A stretch of 64,000 bases of DNA from Gammaproteobacteria bacterium UBA6724 (GCA_002454165.1 DKIG01000041.1:33811-97810); one strand, 5' to 3'; positions 8,637 through 17,734 are shown, counted from the stretch's first letter. The notes: generated by a model not told the origin, from the letters alone. Translations and numbers: made by a program.

Positions 8637-9571
8637 TGGATGAGAAAGAAGTTTGTGAGGTAATGGGATATTTATCTAATCCCCTTGTTGGCATGCGTTA
8701 CGATGTTCAAGTTCCGCCCAAAAAACGGGCCGAGTTTGAGCGGGACTACAAGCAGTTAACCGGTATCCCAGCATGTTCCCCTGGCTCTGGCGGCTATTCG
8801 GTATTAAGGGTTGGCGTAGACAAGCGTGCTGTTCAATATCGCTTTTCTTATGTTCCTTCGGGTAGTGTGCCTCCCGTTTTACAGTCCATATCTAAAAATA
8901 TGTTTGGGTCTTCTAATCGGAAGCGCGTCAGTAATAAAAATTTGCTTGTGGCAATGTTCAAGGGCGGTTTTGTTTTGGGCGACTTGCCTTCCAGATCTAG
9001 AATTATTCCACGACTCCCCAAATCCTTCTTCATCCATTTTGAATTTGGTTATGCGTCCGCCTTTCCTCGTCAGGAATCATTGATGCTTAACGAGTTTTCA
9101 GAGGGCTTTTCTACCGTTGATGATGCGACTCAAAGCGATTTCTCTCTCCATGACAAGGAAGCCGCTGGTCTAGTTCACTCAGTAAGAGCGGGGCGGTCCG
9201 CCGCCTTTCGGCACCATGTTTTACAGGCGTATGATAATCAGTGTTGTGTATGCACCGGGTCTTTGGTGGATTTGTATGGTGTTTATGAAACCGAAGCCGC
9301 TCATATCGTCCCTAAGAGTCACGCCGGCTCTGATGATATTAGAAACGGTCTTGCATTATGCCGAAAACATCATTGGTCTTTTGACAGAGGAATGTTTGGA
9401 GTTGACGCTAATCATCGCGTGGTGGTTCCAAATGAAATCACATCCATAAAAGAAAATGGTTCTCTTAAAAAGCACAATAAGCAACTAATCACTCTCCCGC
9501 CTGACCCTAATTCTCGGCCTCATCCATCAGCCTTGGAATGGCATATCAATAACATTTTTTTTAGGGGGTAA
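8636..9571 (+). CDS. HNH endonuclease, likely restriction enzyme
   Basis: 311 residues. A C-terminal HNH/zinc-finger nuclease domain is visible: a CxxC pair in QCCVC (about 203-206), AAHIVPKSH with the first His at 223, RNGLALC with Asn 237, and CRKHH at 242-246. The N-terminal 190 residues resemble nothing I recognise and are probably the recognition domain. The start codon overlaps the methylase stop by one base, so all three genes form one transcript. Order (two methylases, then nuclease) is typical of a Type II-like system. It is A/T-rich compared with the trp genes that follow. Confidence 0.85.
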   Translation: MDEKEVCEVMGYLSNPLVGMRYDVQVPPKKRAEFERDYKQLTGIPACSPGSGGYSVLRVGVDKRAVQYRFSYVPSGSVPPVLQSISKNMFGSSNRKRVSNKNLLVAMFKGGFVLGDLPSRSRIIPRLPKSFFIHFEFGYASAFPRQESLMLNEFSEGFSTVDDATQSDFSLHDKEAAGLVHSVRAGRSAAFRHHVLQAYDNQCCVCTGSLVDLYGVYETEAAHIVPKSHAGSDDIRNGLALCRKHHWSFDRGMFGVDANHRVVVPNEITSIKENGSLKKHNKQLITLPPDPNSRPHPSALEWHINNIFFRG

Positions 9572-9819
9572 GTGCTGATTCTACACGGTTTTCGTGCGCG
9601 GGGCGGGACTATAGCGAGAGCTGCTTACCGATAGTCATAAGATAAATCATGTCATTAACACCACCAATGTGGAGCACCTGACTTTCGCTACCGAGGATGG
9701 ATGAGTGTTAGTATCACACAATAGTCAGGTCGCCATGATGCCTGCGCCTTGTCCTTCTGGTAAACTTGCCGACTTTCCTGAACCCTGTTGTCACGAATCT
9801 TTCTCCAAGTCGCCTAGCC
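9572..9819. other. Spacer between the R-M island and trpF
   Basis: 248 bp with no convincing gene. A weak 6 bp inverted pair (GACTAT/ATAGTC) is present near 9607-9636. No integrase remnant, tRNA or clear promoter is visible; this is the right border of the accessory island. Confidence 0.5.
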
Positions 9820-10509
9820 ATGACCCGGACCCATGTAAAAATCTGTGGTATCACCAATCTTGCGGACGCAGATTCTGCCGCCAGGTTGGGGGCTGATGCG
9901 CTGGGGTTTGTGCTTTACCGACCAAGTTCACGATTTGTTGCCCCTGAGTCTCTGGCGGGATTGTTTGCGGATCTTCCCCCAGGTCCTAAACGTGTCGCGG
10001 TGTTTGTTGATGAAGACCCTGGGACGGTGAAGGCTATTCTGGCCGACCTGCCCTTTGATCTGTTGCAGTTTCACGGCGACGAGTCGCCTGAGTATTGCGC
10101 TCTTTTTGATATGCCATACATCAAGGCGATTCGTGCCAGCACACCGGAGCAGATAGCGGCAGATAGCTGTCGTTACGAAGGTGCCCGCGCCCTTCTTGTG
10201 GATACTGATGCCAGGAGTCAATTTGGCGGTACCGGGGTCAGTTTTGACTGGCGAATCTGGGCGCGGATGCCGAGGCTTCGGTTACCCCTGGTGCTTGCTG
10301 GGGGGCTGACCGCCGGAAATGTCGGGGAAGCTATTTCATTGATCAACCCCTGGGCGATAGATGTGAGTAGCGGGGTGGAGCAGCATCACGGCAAAAAGGA
10401 TCCGGCTAAGTTGGCAGCCTTCTTCACTGCGGTCAATGCTGCTGACGCCGCTTCAGGCAGTGGTAACGGCGAGAGTACAGAGGCAAAGAAGGGTGTGGTA
10501 CATGAGTAG
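9820..10509 (+). CDS. trpF: Phosphoribosylanthranilate isomerase TrpF
   Basis: Third step of the tryptophan branch, isomerising PRA to CdRP. I use the ATG at 9820 because MTRTHVKICGIT is the family start; the longer frame from a TTG at 9766 adds unconserved residues. The catalytic Cys in KICGIT, the PERVAVF-like strand, the LLVDT segment and LAGGLTAGNV are present. The tail overlaps trpB by 8 bp. It heads the block trpF-trpB-trpA-folC-SPOR-cvpA-purF. Confidence 0.95.
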   Translation: MTRTHVKICGITNLADADSAARLGADALGFVLYRPSSRFVAPESLAGLFADLPPGPKRVAVFVDEDPGTVKAILADLPFDLLQFHGDESPEYCALFDMPYIKAIRASTPEQIAADSCRYEGARALLVDTDARSQFGGTGVSFDWRIWARMPRLRLPLVLAGGLTAGNVGEAISLINPWAIDVSSGVEQHHGKKDPAKLAAFFTAVNAADAASGSGNGESTEAKKGVVHE

Positions 10510-11752
10510 GAGCGAAGCTAAGTCAAGCCGGGATGCCATAGGACAGAACGAAAGTCTCTATGCGCTACCCGATGACCGGGGTCATTTTGGTCAGTTCGGG
10601 GGGAAGTTTGTCGCCGAAACTCTGATGACTGCGCTGGCAGAACTTGAATCAGAATATCGGCGGCTCAAGGAGGACAAGTCCTTCACGGCGGAACTGGCGC
10701 GTGATCTTGCGGACTATGTGGGCCGAGCCTCACCCCTCTACTTTGCAGAGAGGCTCAGCCGGGAAACTGGCGGTGCGGCTATCTATCTGAAACGGGAAGA
10801 CCTGAACCACACCGGTGCCCACAAGATTAATAACTGTATTGGCCAGGCACTCCTGGCGAAATACATGGGCAAGCCGCGGATCATAGCAGAAACGGGTGCC
10901 GGGCAGCATGGCGTGGCGGCCGCTACGGTAGCCGCCAGATTTGGACTTGAATGTCGGGTCTATATGGGTAGCGAGGACATTAGGCGTCAGAGTCTGAATG
11001 TCTATCGTATGAAGTTACTGGGAGCAGAAGTCGTGCCGGTGACCTCCGGTTCCAAAACATTAAAAGACGCATTGAACGAGGCGATGCGCGACTGGGTAAC
11101 CCATGTGGACAGAACCCACTACATCATTGGTAGCGTGGCTGGTCCGCATCCCTATCCGATGCTGGTCCGCGATTTCCAATCTGTGATCGGAGAGGAGACC
11201 CGGCAGCAGTTTCAGGATATGCACGGCGGGCTACCAGATGCGCTGGTAGCATGTGTGGGGGGCGGCTCCAATGCTATGGGTATGTTTTATCCCTTCTTGG
11301 GAGAGCGGAGCGTCCGCCTGATCGGGGTGGAGGCAGCGGGTAGGGGCTTGGATTCTGGCGAGCATGCGGCACCACTTGGACGGGGCAGGGTAGGGGTACT
11401 GCACGGCAACAGAACCTATGTCATGGGAGATGAAGATGGGCAGATCATCCCAACCCATTCTATATCCGCCGGGCTGGATTATCCCGGTGTCGGACCAGAA
11501 CATGCTTACCTTAAAGATCTGGGTCGTGCCGAGTATGTTGCCGTTGATGACGCTCAGGCCCTGGCAGCATTTAGAAGGCTGAATCTGCTGGAGGGCATTT
11601 TACCGGCGCTGGAATCCGCCCATGCACTCGCCTATGGCATGCAGTTGGCGGCTGAGATGGAGCGGACGCAAACGCTGGTTATCAACCTCTCAGGGCGAGG
11701 CGATAAAGATATTGCAATTATCGCCGAGATTGATGGTATTAGCATTGATTAG
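10502..11752 (+). CDS. trpB: Tryptophan synthase beta subunit TrpB
   Basis: PLP enzyme that condenses indole with serine. I place the start at the ATG at 10502 inside the end of trpF; the frame extends upstream to 10436, but that part is unconserved. The PLP lysine is in HTGAHKINN (about residue 108), the phosphate loop is GGGSNAMG, and the E-T-G-A-G-Q-H-G segment is intact. About 20 residues precede the usual N-terminus. trpA follows after 45 bp, so the alpha2-beta2 complex is encoded together. Confidence 0.96.
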   Translation: MSRSEAKSSRDAIGQNESLYALPDDRGHFGQFGGKFVAETLMTALAELESEYRRLKEDKSFTAELARDLADYVGRASPLYFAERLSRETGGAAIYLKREDLNHTGAHKINNCIGQALLAKYMGKPRIIAETGAGQHGVAAATVAARFGLECRVYMGSEDIRRQSLNVYRMKLLGAEVVPVTSGSKTLKDALNEAMRDWVTHVDRTHYIIGSVAGPHPYPMLVRDFQSVIGEETRQQFQDMHGGLPDALVACVGGGSNAMGMFYPFLGERSVRLIGVEAAGRGLDSGEHAAPLGRGRVGVLHGNRTYVMGDEDGQIIPTHSISAGLDYPGVGPEHAYLKDLGRAEYVAVDDAQALAAFRRLNLLEGILPALESAHALAYGMQLAAEMERTQTLVINLSGRGDKDIAIIAEIDGISID

Positions 11753-11797
11753 ACCAACATTGACCAGAGCAACCTGCACACTTGGCGGGCAGGGCAA

Positions 11798-12607
11798 GTG
11801 AAGACGCATAGCTTGTCGCAGACCTTCAGCACACTTGCCAGGCAGGACAAAAAAGCACTGCTAGTCTATATCGTCGCTGGAGACCCAACACCGTCTCTTA
11901 CTGTACCCCTCATGCACAGGTTGGTTGCCGCCGGGGCGGATGCGATTGAACTGGGCTTACCCTTTTCCGACCCGGAAGCAGAGGGTCCGGTGATTCAACT
12001 CGCCCACGAACGCGCGTTGGCGCATAAGACCAGTCTTCGGGATTGTCTGCAAATGACAGCAAGTTTCAGACAAGATGACCCAGTGACACCGGTCATCTTG
12101 ATGGGATACCTTAATCCTATTGAAACCCTGGGCTATGTAGCCTTCGGCGAGCAAGGGGCGGAGGCGGGGGTCAGCGGCACAATCATCGTCAATCTGCCGC
12201 CAGAGGAAGCCGGTGATCTGGGGCAGATTCTGGAAGCACATGGCATTGACAATATCTGTCTTCTGGCACCCACGACCGGGGATGAACGGGCGAAATACAT
12301 ATGTCGGGCGAGTCGCGGTTTTGTCTATTATGTGTCCCTGACGGGCACCACAGGTGCTGCCACCTTGGATATTGATGCAGTGGCAGCACAACTGGCAAGA
12401 TTCCGCACCCTGAGCGACCTGCCGATGCTGGTCGGATTCGGCATCAAGGACGCTACAAGTGCCCGGGCGGTGAGCCAGGTGGCAGACGGGGTTATTGTGG
12501 GTTCGGCGATTGTCAGCTTGATGGCGGAGCATGCTGCCGACCCAGCATTACTCATAGACAGAGTGGTAGATTTTGTCAGCAGACTCAGAAACGCTATTGA
12601 CCGATAG
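11798..12607 (+). CDS. trpA: Tryptophan synthase alpha subunit TrpA
   Basis: 269 residues starting at a GTG. It cleaves indole-3-glycerol phosphate and channels indole to TrpB. The catalytic Glu (E. coli E49) lies in AIELGLPFSD. The next catalytic position, Asp60 of E. coli in LADGP, reads EAEGP here, so the aspartate is a glutamate (codon GAG). The phosphate-binding region VGFGIKDA and the loop YYVSLTGTTGA are intact. The 3' end overlaps the folC frame by up to 35 bp. In many related genomes accD sits between trpA and folC; it is absent here. Confidence 0.94.
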   Translation: MKTHSLSQTFSTLARQDKKALLVYIVAGDPTPSLTVPLMHRLVAAGADAIELGLPFSDPEAEGPVIQLAHERALAHKTSLRDCLQMTASFRQDDPVTPVILMGYLNPIETLGYVAFGEQGAEAGVSGTIIVNLPPEEAGDLGQILEAHGIDNICLLAPTTGDERAKYICRASRGFVYYVSLTGTTGAATLDIDAVAAQLARFRTLSDLPMLVGFGIKDATSARAVSQVADGVIVGSAIVSLMAEHAADPALLIDRVVDFVSRLRNAIDR

Positions 12608-13940
12608 CACCACACTTGACGACTGGCTGCTCAGAATTGAACAGGTGCATCCCGTCAAATGGGATCTGGGGCTGGACAGGATTAGCCGTGTAGCGCGGCA
12701 CATGGACCTCTTGCAGCCAGCTGACCAAATTGTGCTGGTTGCCGGCACCAACGGCAAGGGCTCAGCCTGTGAATATCTGGAGCATTTGTCGATTAACGCG
12801 GGGCTCAGAACCGGGAAGTCCACCTCGCCGCATTTTCATCGCTTCAATGAGCGCATTACTCTTGACGGAAAAGCCGCCAGTGACAGCAGCATTATTGATG
12901 CCTTTTCCGCTATTGACGAGGCTCGCGGTAGCATCACCCTGACTTATTTTGAATATGCCACTCTGGCGTCCTTGTTTCTTTTTAAGGCGGCGCGAGTTGA
13001 GTTGGCGATTCTTGAGATAGGCTTAGGAGGCAGACTTGATGCAATGAATATTGTGATGCCTGATGTGAGTCTAATCACCTCAATTGCTCTTGACCATCAA
13101 GCATGGCTGGGTGATAGCCGTGCTCAGATCGCGGTGGAAAAAGCTGGTATTATGAGGCCCTGCGTCCCCTGTGTGATAGCCGACCCTGAGCCCCCAGGAA
13201 GTCTGATGAGAATCAGTGAAACTCTTGGGACACCGGTCAGGTTGATTAACCGGGACTTCTTATGTGAAAAGTTATGTGAAAAGTTATGTGACAAGCCTGG
13301 CGAGAAGCCTTCTAAAAACCATTCTGAAAAGTCTGACGAGAGTCTGCTCGTCCGGTGGACAGCATCAGGGTCCGACCCTGTCACCAGCCACCGCTCGGTA
13401 AACAATCTGCCGTCTCTGCAACTGCCGAAGGATAGTTTCGCTGCCGCCGTTCAGGTGGCGGCGGACTTGGGGCTGGTATTGTCAGACCAGGAGATCCGGC
13501 AGGCAGGGGCCAGGGCATGTCTTCCCGGTCGTCGTCAATGGCTAGAGGGGAAATGCCGCATCCTCCTGGATGTGGCGCATAATCCTGCGGCGGCGGCGGC
13601 ACTGGCGGACTATGTGGCAGAGCAGAGGCCACCGGGTCGCATCCATGCAGTGGTAGGTATCTATGCGGACAAGGATATCTCTGGGGTCCTGCTAGCCTTG
13701 TCTGCCTTGGTGGACACCTGGCATTTCTGCGACCTCGGGGAGGCAAGGGCAGAATCGGCGACAAAAATTGCCCAGATATTCGCCGCCGGGAGTCACGCCA
13801 GGCTCTCTACTTATGTTAGTATTAAGGCCGCTTTAAGCAGGGTGCTGGGTCAGGTGGAAGCAGACGATTTATTATTGATATTCGGCTCATTTCCAATTGT
13901 AGCAGGAGCACAACAGTTACTCGGCAGAGCAGGCTCATAA
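12573..13940 (+). CDS. folC: Bifunctional dihydrofolate/folylpolyglutamate synthase FolC
   Basis: Adds glutamate to dihydropteroate and to reduced folates. P-loop AGTNGKGS at about 57-64, STSPH loop, LEIGLGGRLDA, and the C-terminal DVAHNP motif are present. Start is uncertain: TTG at 12573 or TTG at 12597, both overlapping the end of trpA. A Cys/Glu/Lys-rich segment at residues 231-257 is extra relative to the family; at DNA level it begins with three 12 bp tandem units (13260-13295). It lies in the linker after the N-terminal ATPase domain, where an insertion could be tolerated. Confidence 0.94.
   Translation: MSADSETLLTDSTTLDDWLLRIEQVHPVKWDLGLDRISRVARHMDLLQPADQIVLVAGTNGKGSACEYLEHLSINAGLRTGKSTSPHFHRFNERITLDGKAASDSSIIDAFSAIDEARGSITLTYFEYATLASLFLFKAARVELAILEIGLGGRLDAMNIVMPDVSLITSIALDHQAWLGDSRAQIAVEKAGIMRPCVPCVIADPEPPGSLMRISETLGTPVRLINRDFLCEKLCEKLCDKPGEKPSKNHSEKSDESLLVRWTASGSDPVTSHRSVNNLPSLQLPKDSFAAAVQVAADLGLVLSDQEIRQAGARACLPGRRQWLEGKCRILLDVAHNPAAAAALADYVAEQRPPGRIHAVVGIYADKDISGVLLALSALVDTWHFCDLGEARAESATKIAQIFAAGSHARLSTYVSIKAALSRVLGQVEADDLLLIFGSFPIVAGAQQLLGRAGS
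13260..13295 (+). repeat. Three 12 bp tandem units inside folC
   Basis: TTATGTGAAAAG at 13260-13271 and 13272-13283, with one mismatch in the third unit (13284-13295). In frame, it gives L-C-E-K, L-C-E-K, L-C-D-K. Confidence 0.9.
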
Positions 13941-13954
13941 CGACTCACCAATTC

Positions 13955-14500
13955 GTGGACATAAATCTAAAACAACGCCTCATCGGAGCGGTCATCCTGG
14001 CATTGCTTGCGGTCATTATTCTCCCCCTGCTACTGAGCGAAACGAAGGAAAGCGGAGAAATTATCGCCCCTCAGATTCCCGACCCTCCCGACATAAGATC
14101 GAGCCCTGTCACCGTCCTTGAGATAAATACCCGAATGCAAGAGCAAGCACGTGCCAGCGAGGCAGAACTTCCTCGGGAACAGATTGATGACCAGGACTAC
14201 AGGGAGGACTTCGCGTTGGATAAAAATCTGCTACCCCTGAGTTGGAGTCTCCGGGTGGGCAGTTTTCAACACAAAGACAATGCCGTCAGACTGCGCGCCA
14301 AGCTAAGGGCTGAGAATTACCGCGTCTATATTCACCACGCCAAAACCACCACCAGTGAAACCTGGCGAGTCTTTGTCGGACCTATGGTCAGCAGGCAAGC
14401 CCTGGAAAAACAGGCCGCATTATTGGAAGCAAATTTGGGTTTGAAGGGGCAGATCGTCAAATACAAGATTGAGGAAGATGCCGGTCAGTTGGGTGGCTGA
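13955..14500 (+). CDS. SPOR-domain membrane protein (DedD-like)
   Basis: 181 residues from a GTG start. One membrane helix at about 8-27, an acidic/proline linker, and a C-terminal SPOR domain at about 95-172 (WSLRVGSFQHKDNA, RVFVGPM). SPOR domains bind denuded peptidoglycan at the septum. Position between folC and cvpA is the standard dedD location in gammaproteobacteria. Confidence 0.9.
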   Translation: MDINLKQRLIGAVILALLAVIILPLLLSETKESGEIIAPQIPDPPDIRSSPVTVLEINTRMQEQARASEAELPREQIDDQDYREDFALDKNLLPLSWSLRVGSFQHKDNAVRLRAKLRAENYRVYIHHAKTTTSETWRVFVGPMVSRQALEKQAALLEANLGLKGQIVKYKIEEDAGQLGG

Positions 14501-14547
14501 GCATCATTGGGCGGAGAATTTGGCGGCAGGAAGACAGGGACGGAATC

Positions 14548-15102
14548 TTGGCGGGTGCTGACTGGGCGATCATTCTTCTATTGGGTCTATCCACCCTGGT
14601 GGGTATGCACCGCGGCTTATTTCGCGAGGCACTGTCGCTTATCACCTGGGTGGTCGCCTTGACTGTCGCCCTAAGTTTTTCTGCCAGGCTTGCCTTGTTG
14701 ATGACAGACGCCATAGATCCATCAAGCCTGGGAGTACCTGAATTTATTAGCCGATTTCTGCTGGCAACACCCCTTGTCCCCCAGGGCATAGCATTTGTCC
14801 TGTTGTGTGTTACGACGCTTGTTATTGGGGGCCTGGTAAACAATCTGCTCGGCGGGGTCGTTAGGCGGACAGGCCTTTCCGGCCTGGACAGGGTCCTTGG
14901 TACCCTGTTCGGATTTGCCCGGGGCCTGCTGATATGTCTGGTCCTGGTCGCTGGCTTCTATGCCTGGATACCAGTTGAGGAATATACCTGGTGGCAAGAA
15001 TCAACTCTGCTTCCTGCATTCCTCGCGCTACTTGAGCAGGTACCGGCTTCGCTACTGGAGCAGAATAAGGAATTGTTGCAGGACAGTCGCGCCCTGCTGT
15101 GA
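14548..15102 (+). CDS. cvpA: CvpA family inner-membrane protein
   Basis: 184 residues, four hydrophobic helices, starting at a TTG. The opening D-W-A-I-I-L-L-L-G-L-S-T-L-V-G followed by R-G-L-F-R-E-A-L matches the CvpA family. CvpA is needed for colicin V production in E. coli; its wider role is in envelope homeostasis. It stands directly before purF (25 bp gap), as in most gammaproteobacteria. Confidence 0.92.
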   Translation: MAGADWAIILLLGLSTLVGMHRGLFREALSLITWVVALTVALSFSARLALLMTDAIDPSSLGVPEFISRFLLATPLVPQGIAFVLLCVTTLVIGGLVNNLLGGVVRRTGLSGLDRVLGTLFGFARGLLICLVLVAGFYAWIPVEEYTWWQESTLLPAFLALLEQVPASLLEQNKELLQDSRALL

Positions 15103-15127
15103 TAGGTAACAAGACGGGAGACTAATC

Positions 15128-16648
15128 ATGTGTGGCATTGCAGGCATGGTGGGTAAGCAAGATGTGGGTTATGTCCTCTACGATGCCCTGACCATTCTCC
15201 AGCATCGGGGTCAGGATGCGGCGGGTATCGTCACCTGTGATGGCGCGGGATTGAATCTACGGAAACACAACGGCTTGGTACGGGATGTGTTTCGCCAGAG
15301 TCACATGGATTGGCTAAAAGGCAAGATGGGTATTGGCCATGTCCGTTACCCCACAGCAGGCTCGGCAAGCTCTGCTGAAGCCCAGCCTATGTATGTCAAC
15401 TCACCCTTCGGTATTTGTCTGGCGCACAACGGTAATTTGACCAATGCCGATAAATTAAAGACTGACCTGTTCCACGCTGACCGCCGACATATTAGTACCA
15501 ATTCCGATTCCGAGGTGCTGTTGAATGTCTTCGCCCATGAACTGCAGAAGGCTACCCCCAAGCTGCTCAGACCTGAAGACATCTTCCGCGCCATCACGGA
15601 ACTCCATCACAGAACCAGTGGTGCCTATGCGGTGGTGGCTTTGATAACCGGCTATGGCCTGGTCGGTTTCCGGGATCCTTGCGGCATCAGGCCCCTGGTT
15701 TACGGCAAACGCGAGACTGAAACAGGTCCGGAATATATGTTCTCCTCAGAATCCGCCGCCCTGGGGATGCTTGGTTTTGATCTGGTGGCAGATGTCCTGC
15801 CGGGACAGGCGGTCTATATCAGCACCGATGGCGAGGTACATATCATGCAATGTGCCAGAGAAGTGATCTATAGCCCCTGCATCTTTGAGTATATCTATCT
15901 TGCGCGACCAGATTCGGTCATTGATGGCATCTCGGTTTACAAGGCGCGATTGAAAATGGGTGAAAAACTCGCGGACAGCATTCTGGATAAATACCCGGGA
16001 CATGATATTGATGTGGTGATTCCCATTCCGGAAACCAGTTGCACCGCCGCCTTGCCCATGGCGCACCGACTGAATGTGAAGTATCGGGAGGGACTGGTGA
16101 AGAGTCAGTACATTGGACGCACATTTATCATGCCCGGGCAATTACGGCGGCAGAAATCTGTGCAGCGTAAATTTAGCCCAGTGGAGATTGAGTTCCGGGG
16201 CAAGAATGTATTGCTGGTGGATGATTCCATCGTGCGTGGCACCACCTCCAGGCAAATAGTGCAACTGGTGCGTGCCGCCGGAGCGAAGAAGGTCTATCTG
16301 GCATCTGCCGCACCGCCAGTGCTTTATCCCAATGTCTATGGCATTGACATGCCCGCCGTCTCCGAGTTTGTTGCCCACAAGAACACGCCGGAAGACGTGG
16401 CTCGCTATATCGGTGCGGACTGGGTGATCTATCAAGCATTGGATGACCTGCTTGAATGCGTGACGGGCATCAATAAGGACATTGCCCGCTTTGATACATC
16501 CATCTTTGACGCCGACTATGTGACCGGGCGCATTGACGAGCATTACCTGAGCCGCGTGGAATCACTTCGCAAGGATACGGCAAGGGCGCGCTACATGGAT
16601 GACGGGGAAGTAGTAGAGATGGTTGCTCAACCCAGTGAGCAATTCTAG
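15128..16648 (+). CDS. purF: Amidophosphoribosyltransferase PurF
   Basis: First committed step of purine synthesis: PRPP plus glutamine to phosphoribosylamine. N-terminal nucleophile Cys2 is exposed after Met removal (MCGIAGMVG); the glutaminase domain fills about 1-240. The PRPP loop VLLVDDSIVRGTTSRQ lies in the C-terminal phosphoribosyltransferase domain. 506 residues, normal length. GGGAG ribosome site. Convergent with lpxH. Confidence 0.97.
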   Translation: MCGIAGMVGKQDVGYVLYDALTILQHRGQDAAGIVTCDGAGLNLRKHNGLVRDVFRQSHMDWLKGKMGIGHVRYPTAGSASSAEAQPMYVNSPFGICLAHNGNLTNADKLKTDLFHADRRHISTNSDSEVLLNVFAHELQKATPKLLRPEDIFRAITELHHRTSGAYAVVALITGYGLVGFRDPCGIRPLVYGKRETETGPEYMFSSESAALGMLGFDLVADVLPGQAVYISTDGEVHIMQCAREVIYSPCIFEYIYLARPDSVIDGISVYKARLKMGEKLADSILDKYPGHDIDVVIPIPETSCTAALPMAHRLNVKYREGLVKSQYIGRTFIMPGQLRRQKSVQRKFSPVEIEFRGKNVLLVDDSIVRGTTSRQIVQLVRAAGAKKVYLASAAPPVLYPNVYGIDMPAVSEFVAHKNTPEDVARYIGADWVIYQALDDLLECVTGINKDIARFDTSIFDADYVTGRIDEHYLSRVESLRKDTARARYMDDGEVVEMVAQPSEQF

Positions 16649-16670
16649 CCAGCGCAACGCCTGAACAGCC

Positions 16671-17396
16671 TTAGCCGAGGTTGGCGAAGTCAAAAACCTG
16701 CAATGCCATCTGAGTATCCGTGACCTCAAGATAACGGGTGCTAGTGTGCCAGTCTCCAAGAACATAGCGATGCCCGGTACGGTCTTCCAACCTAACCTTA
16801 TGTACCGCGGGTCGGTGGGTGTGCCCATGAATCAAAATATCAACACCGGTGTCTGACATGACTTTAACGACTTCGCTTGGCGTAACATCCATGATGTCAG
16901 CCGCCGTTTCTCGCGTATGGGCACGGCTTTCACCACGCAACTGCTTGGCAAGGGTTGCTCGCTCAGCCAGTGATTTTTCCAGGAAGGGTTCCTGAAATGC
17001 CAGTGAGCGCAGGTTTTTCCGCAGTTTCATGTACTGGGTGTCTCGGGTGCAGAGACTGTCGCCGTGCATCAATAGGGCGGGTCCAGATGCAAGTTGCACA
17101 GTCGTCGGGTCAGTCAAGAGGGTGGTCTTCGTCTTCTGGCAAAATACCTCCCCAATCAGAAAGTCCCGATTGCCGTGCATGATATATTTTTCCGCAGGGC
17201 ATGCCGCCAACCTTGACAGGATCTGTTCATTGAAAGCCCGGCAATCATCGTCGCCCAGCCAGACCTCAAAAAAGTCACCGAGAATATAAAGTTGGTCTGC
17301 ATCTCTACACCGGGTGTCCAGGAAGGAGTAAAATTCCCTTGTCACGTCCGGCCTTGCTTCGTCCAGGTGCAGGTCTGATATAAAAATCTGTCGCAT
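16671..17396 (-). CDS. lpxH: UDP-2,3-diacylglucosamine diphosphatase LpxH
   Basis: Lipid A pathway hydrolase giving lipid X. I choose the ATG at 17396 (MRQIFISDLHL), since the frame continues upstream to 17516 without conservation. Metallophosphoesterase motifs are complete: SDLHL, LGDFFEVWLGDD, HGNRDF, MHGD, HGHTHRP. About 241 residues, the family length. It shows that the host makes LPS. Confidence 0.95.
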   Translation of the reverse strand: MRQIFISDLHLDEARPDVTREFYSFLDTRCRDADQLYILGDFFEVWLGDDDCRAFNEQILSRLAACPAEKYIMHGNRDFLIGEVFCQKTKTTLLTDPTTVQLASGPALLMHGDSLCTRDTQYMKLRKNLRSLAFQEPFLEKSLAERATLAKQLRGESRAHTRETAADIMDVTPSEVVKVMSDTGVDILIHGHTHRPAVHKVRLEDRTGHRYVLGDWHTSTRYLEVTDTQMALQVFDFANLG

Positions 17397-17598
17397 GATC
17401 CTGTCTTGACTGCTCAGGCGCCCGCCGCCAGGCTGATTGACGACATCATAGCACCTTAGTAGAATGCGCTCCTTTCTAGCCCGCCGGTGGCATCTGTTGA
17501 GAGTGGTGCCGGTCAAGGATGGTGCCTGTTGAGGCTAGCAGGTCAGAGACTTGTTCATTATCTTTGGCTTTACGGGGAGACTAGAATTAATCAGTTAT

Positions 17599-17675
17599 CG
17601 GGGTATAGCGCAGTCTGGTAGCGCGCCTGCTTTGGGAGCAGGATGTCGGGAGTTCAAATCTCTCTACCCCGACCA
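17599..17675 (+). tRNA. tRNA-Pro (TGG)
   Basis: Complete cloverleaf with acceptor CGGGGTA/TACCCCG, anticodon loop TTTGGGA giving TGG, a TTCAAAT T-loop and encoded CCA. First of four tRNAs upstream of tig. Confidence 0.97.
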
Positions 17676-17734
17676 ATATGTTGGACAGAGGATAGAAGGT
17701 TAGAGCAGACCTGAAGGAGAATGATTTTGGGAAT

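Noticed and set aside
10436..10501. Longer TrpB N-terminus
   Set aside because: It lies wholly in trpF in another frame, and the ATG at 10502 is the family-like start.
11753..11797. Attenuator or riboswitch before trpA
   Set aside because: The 45 bp gap has no hairpin with a T-run and no Trp-rich leader.
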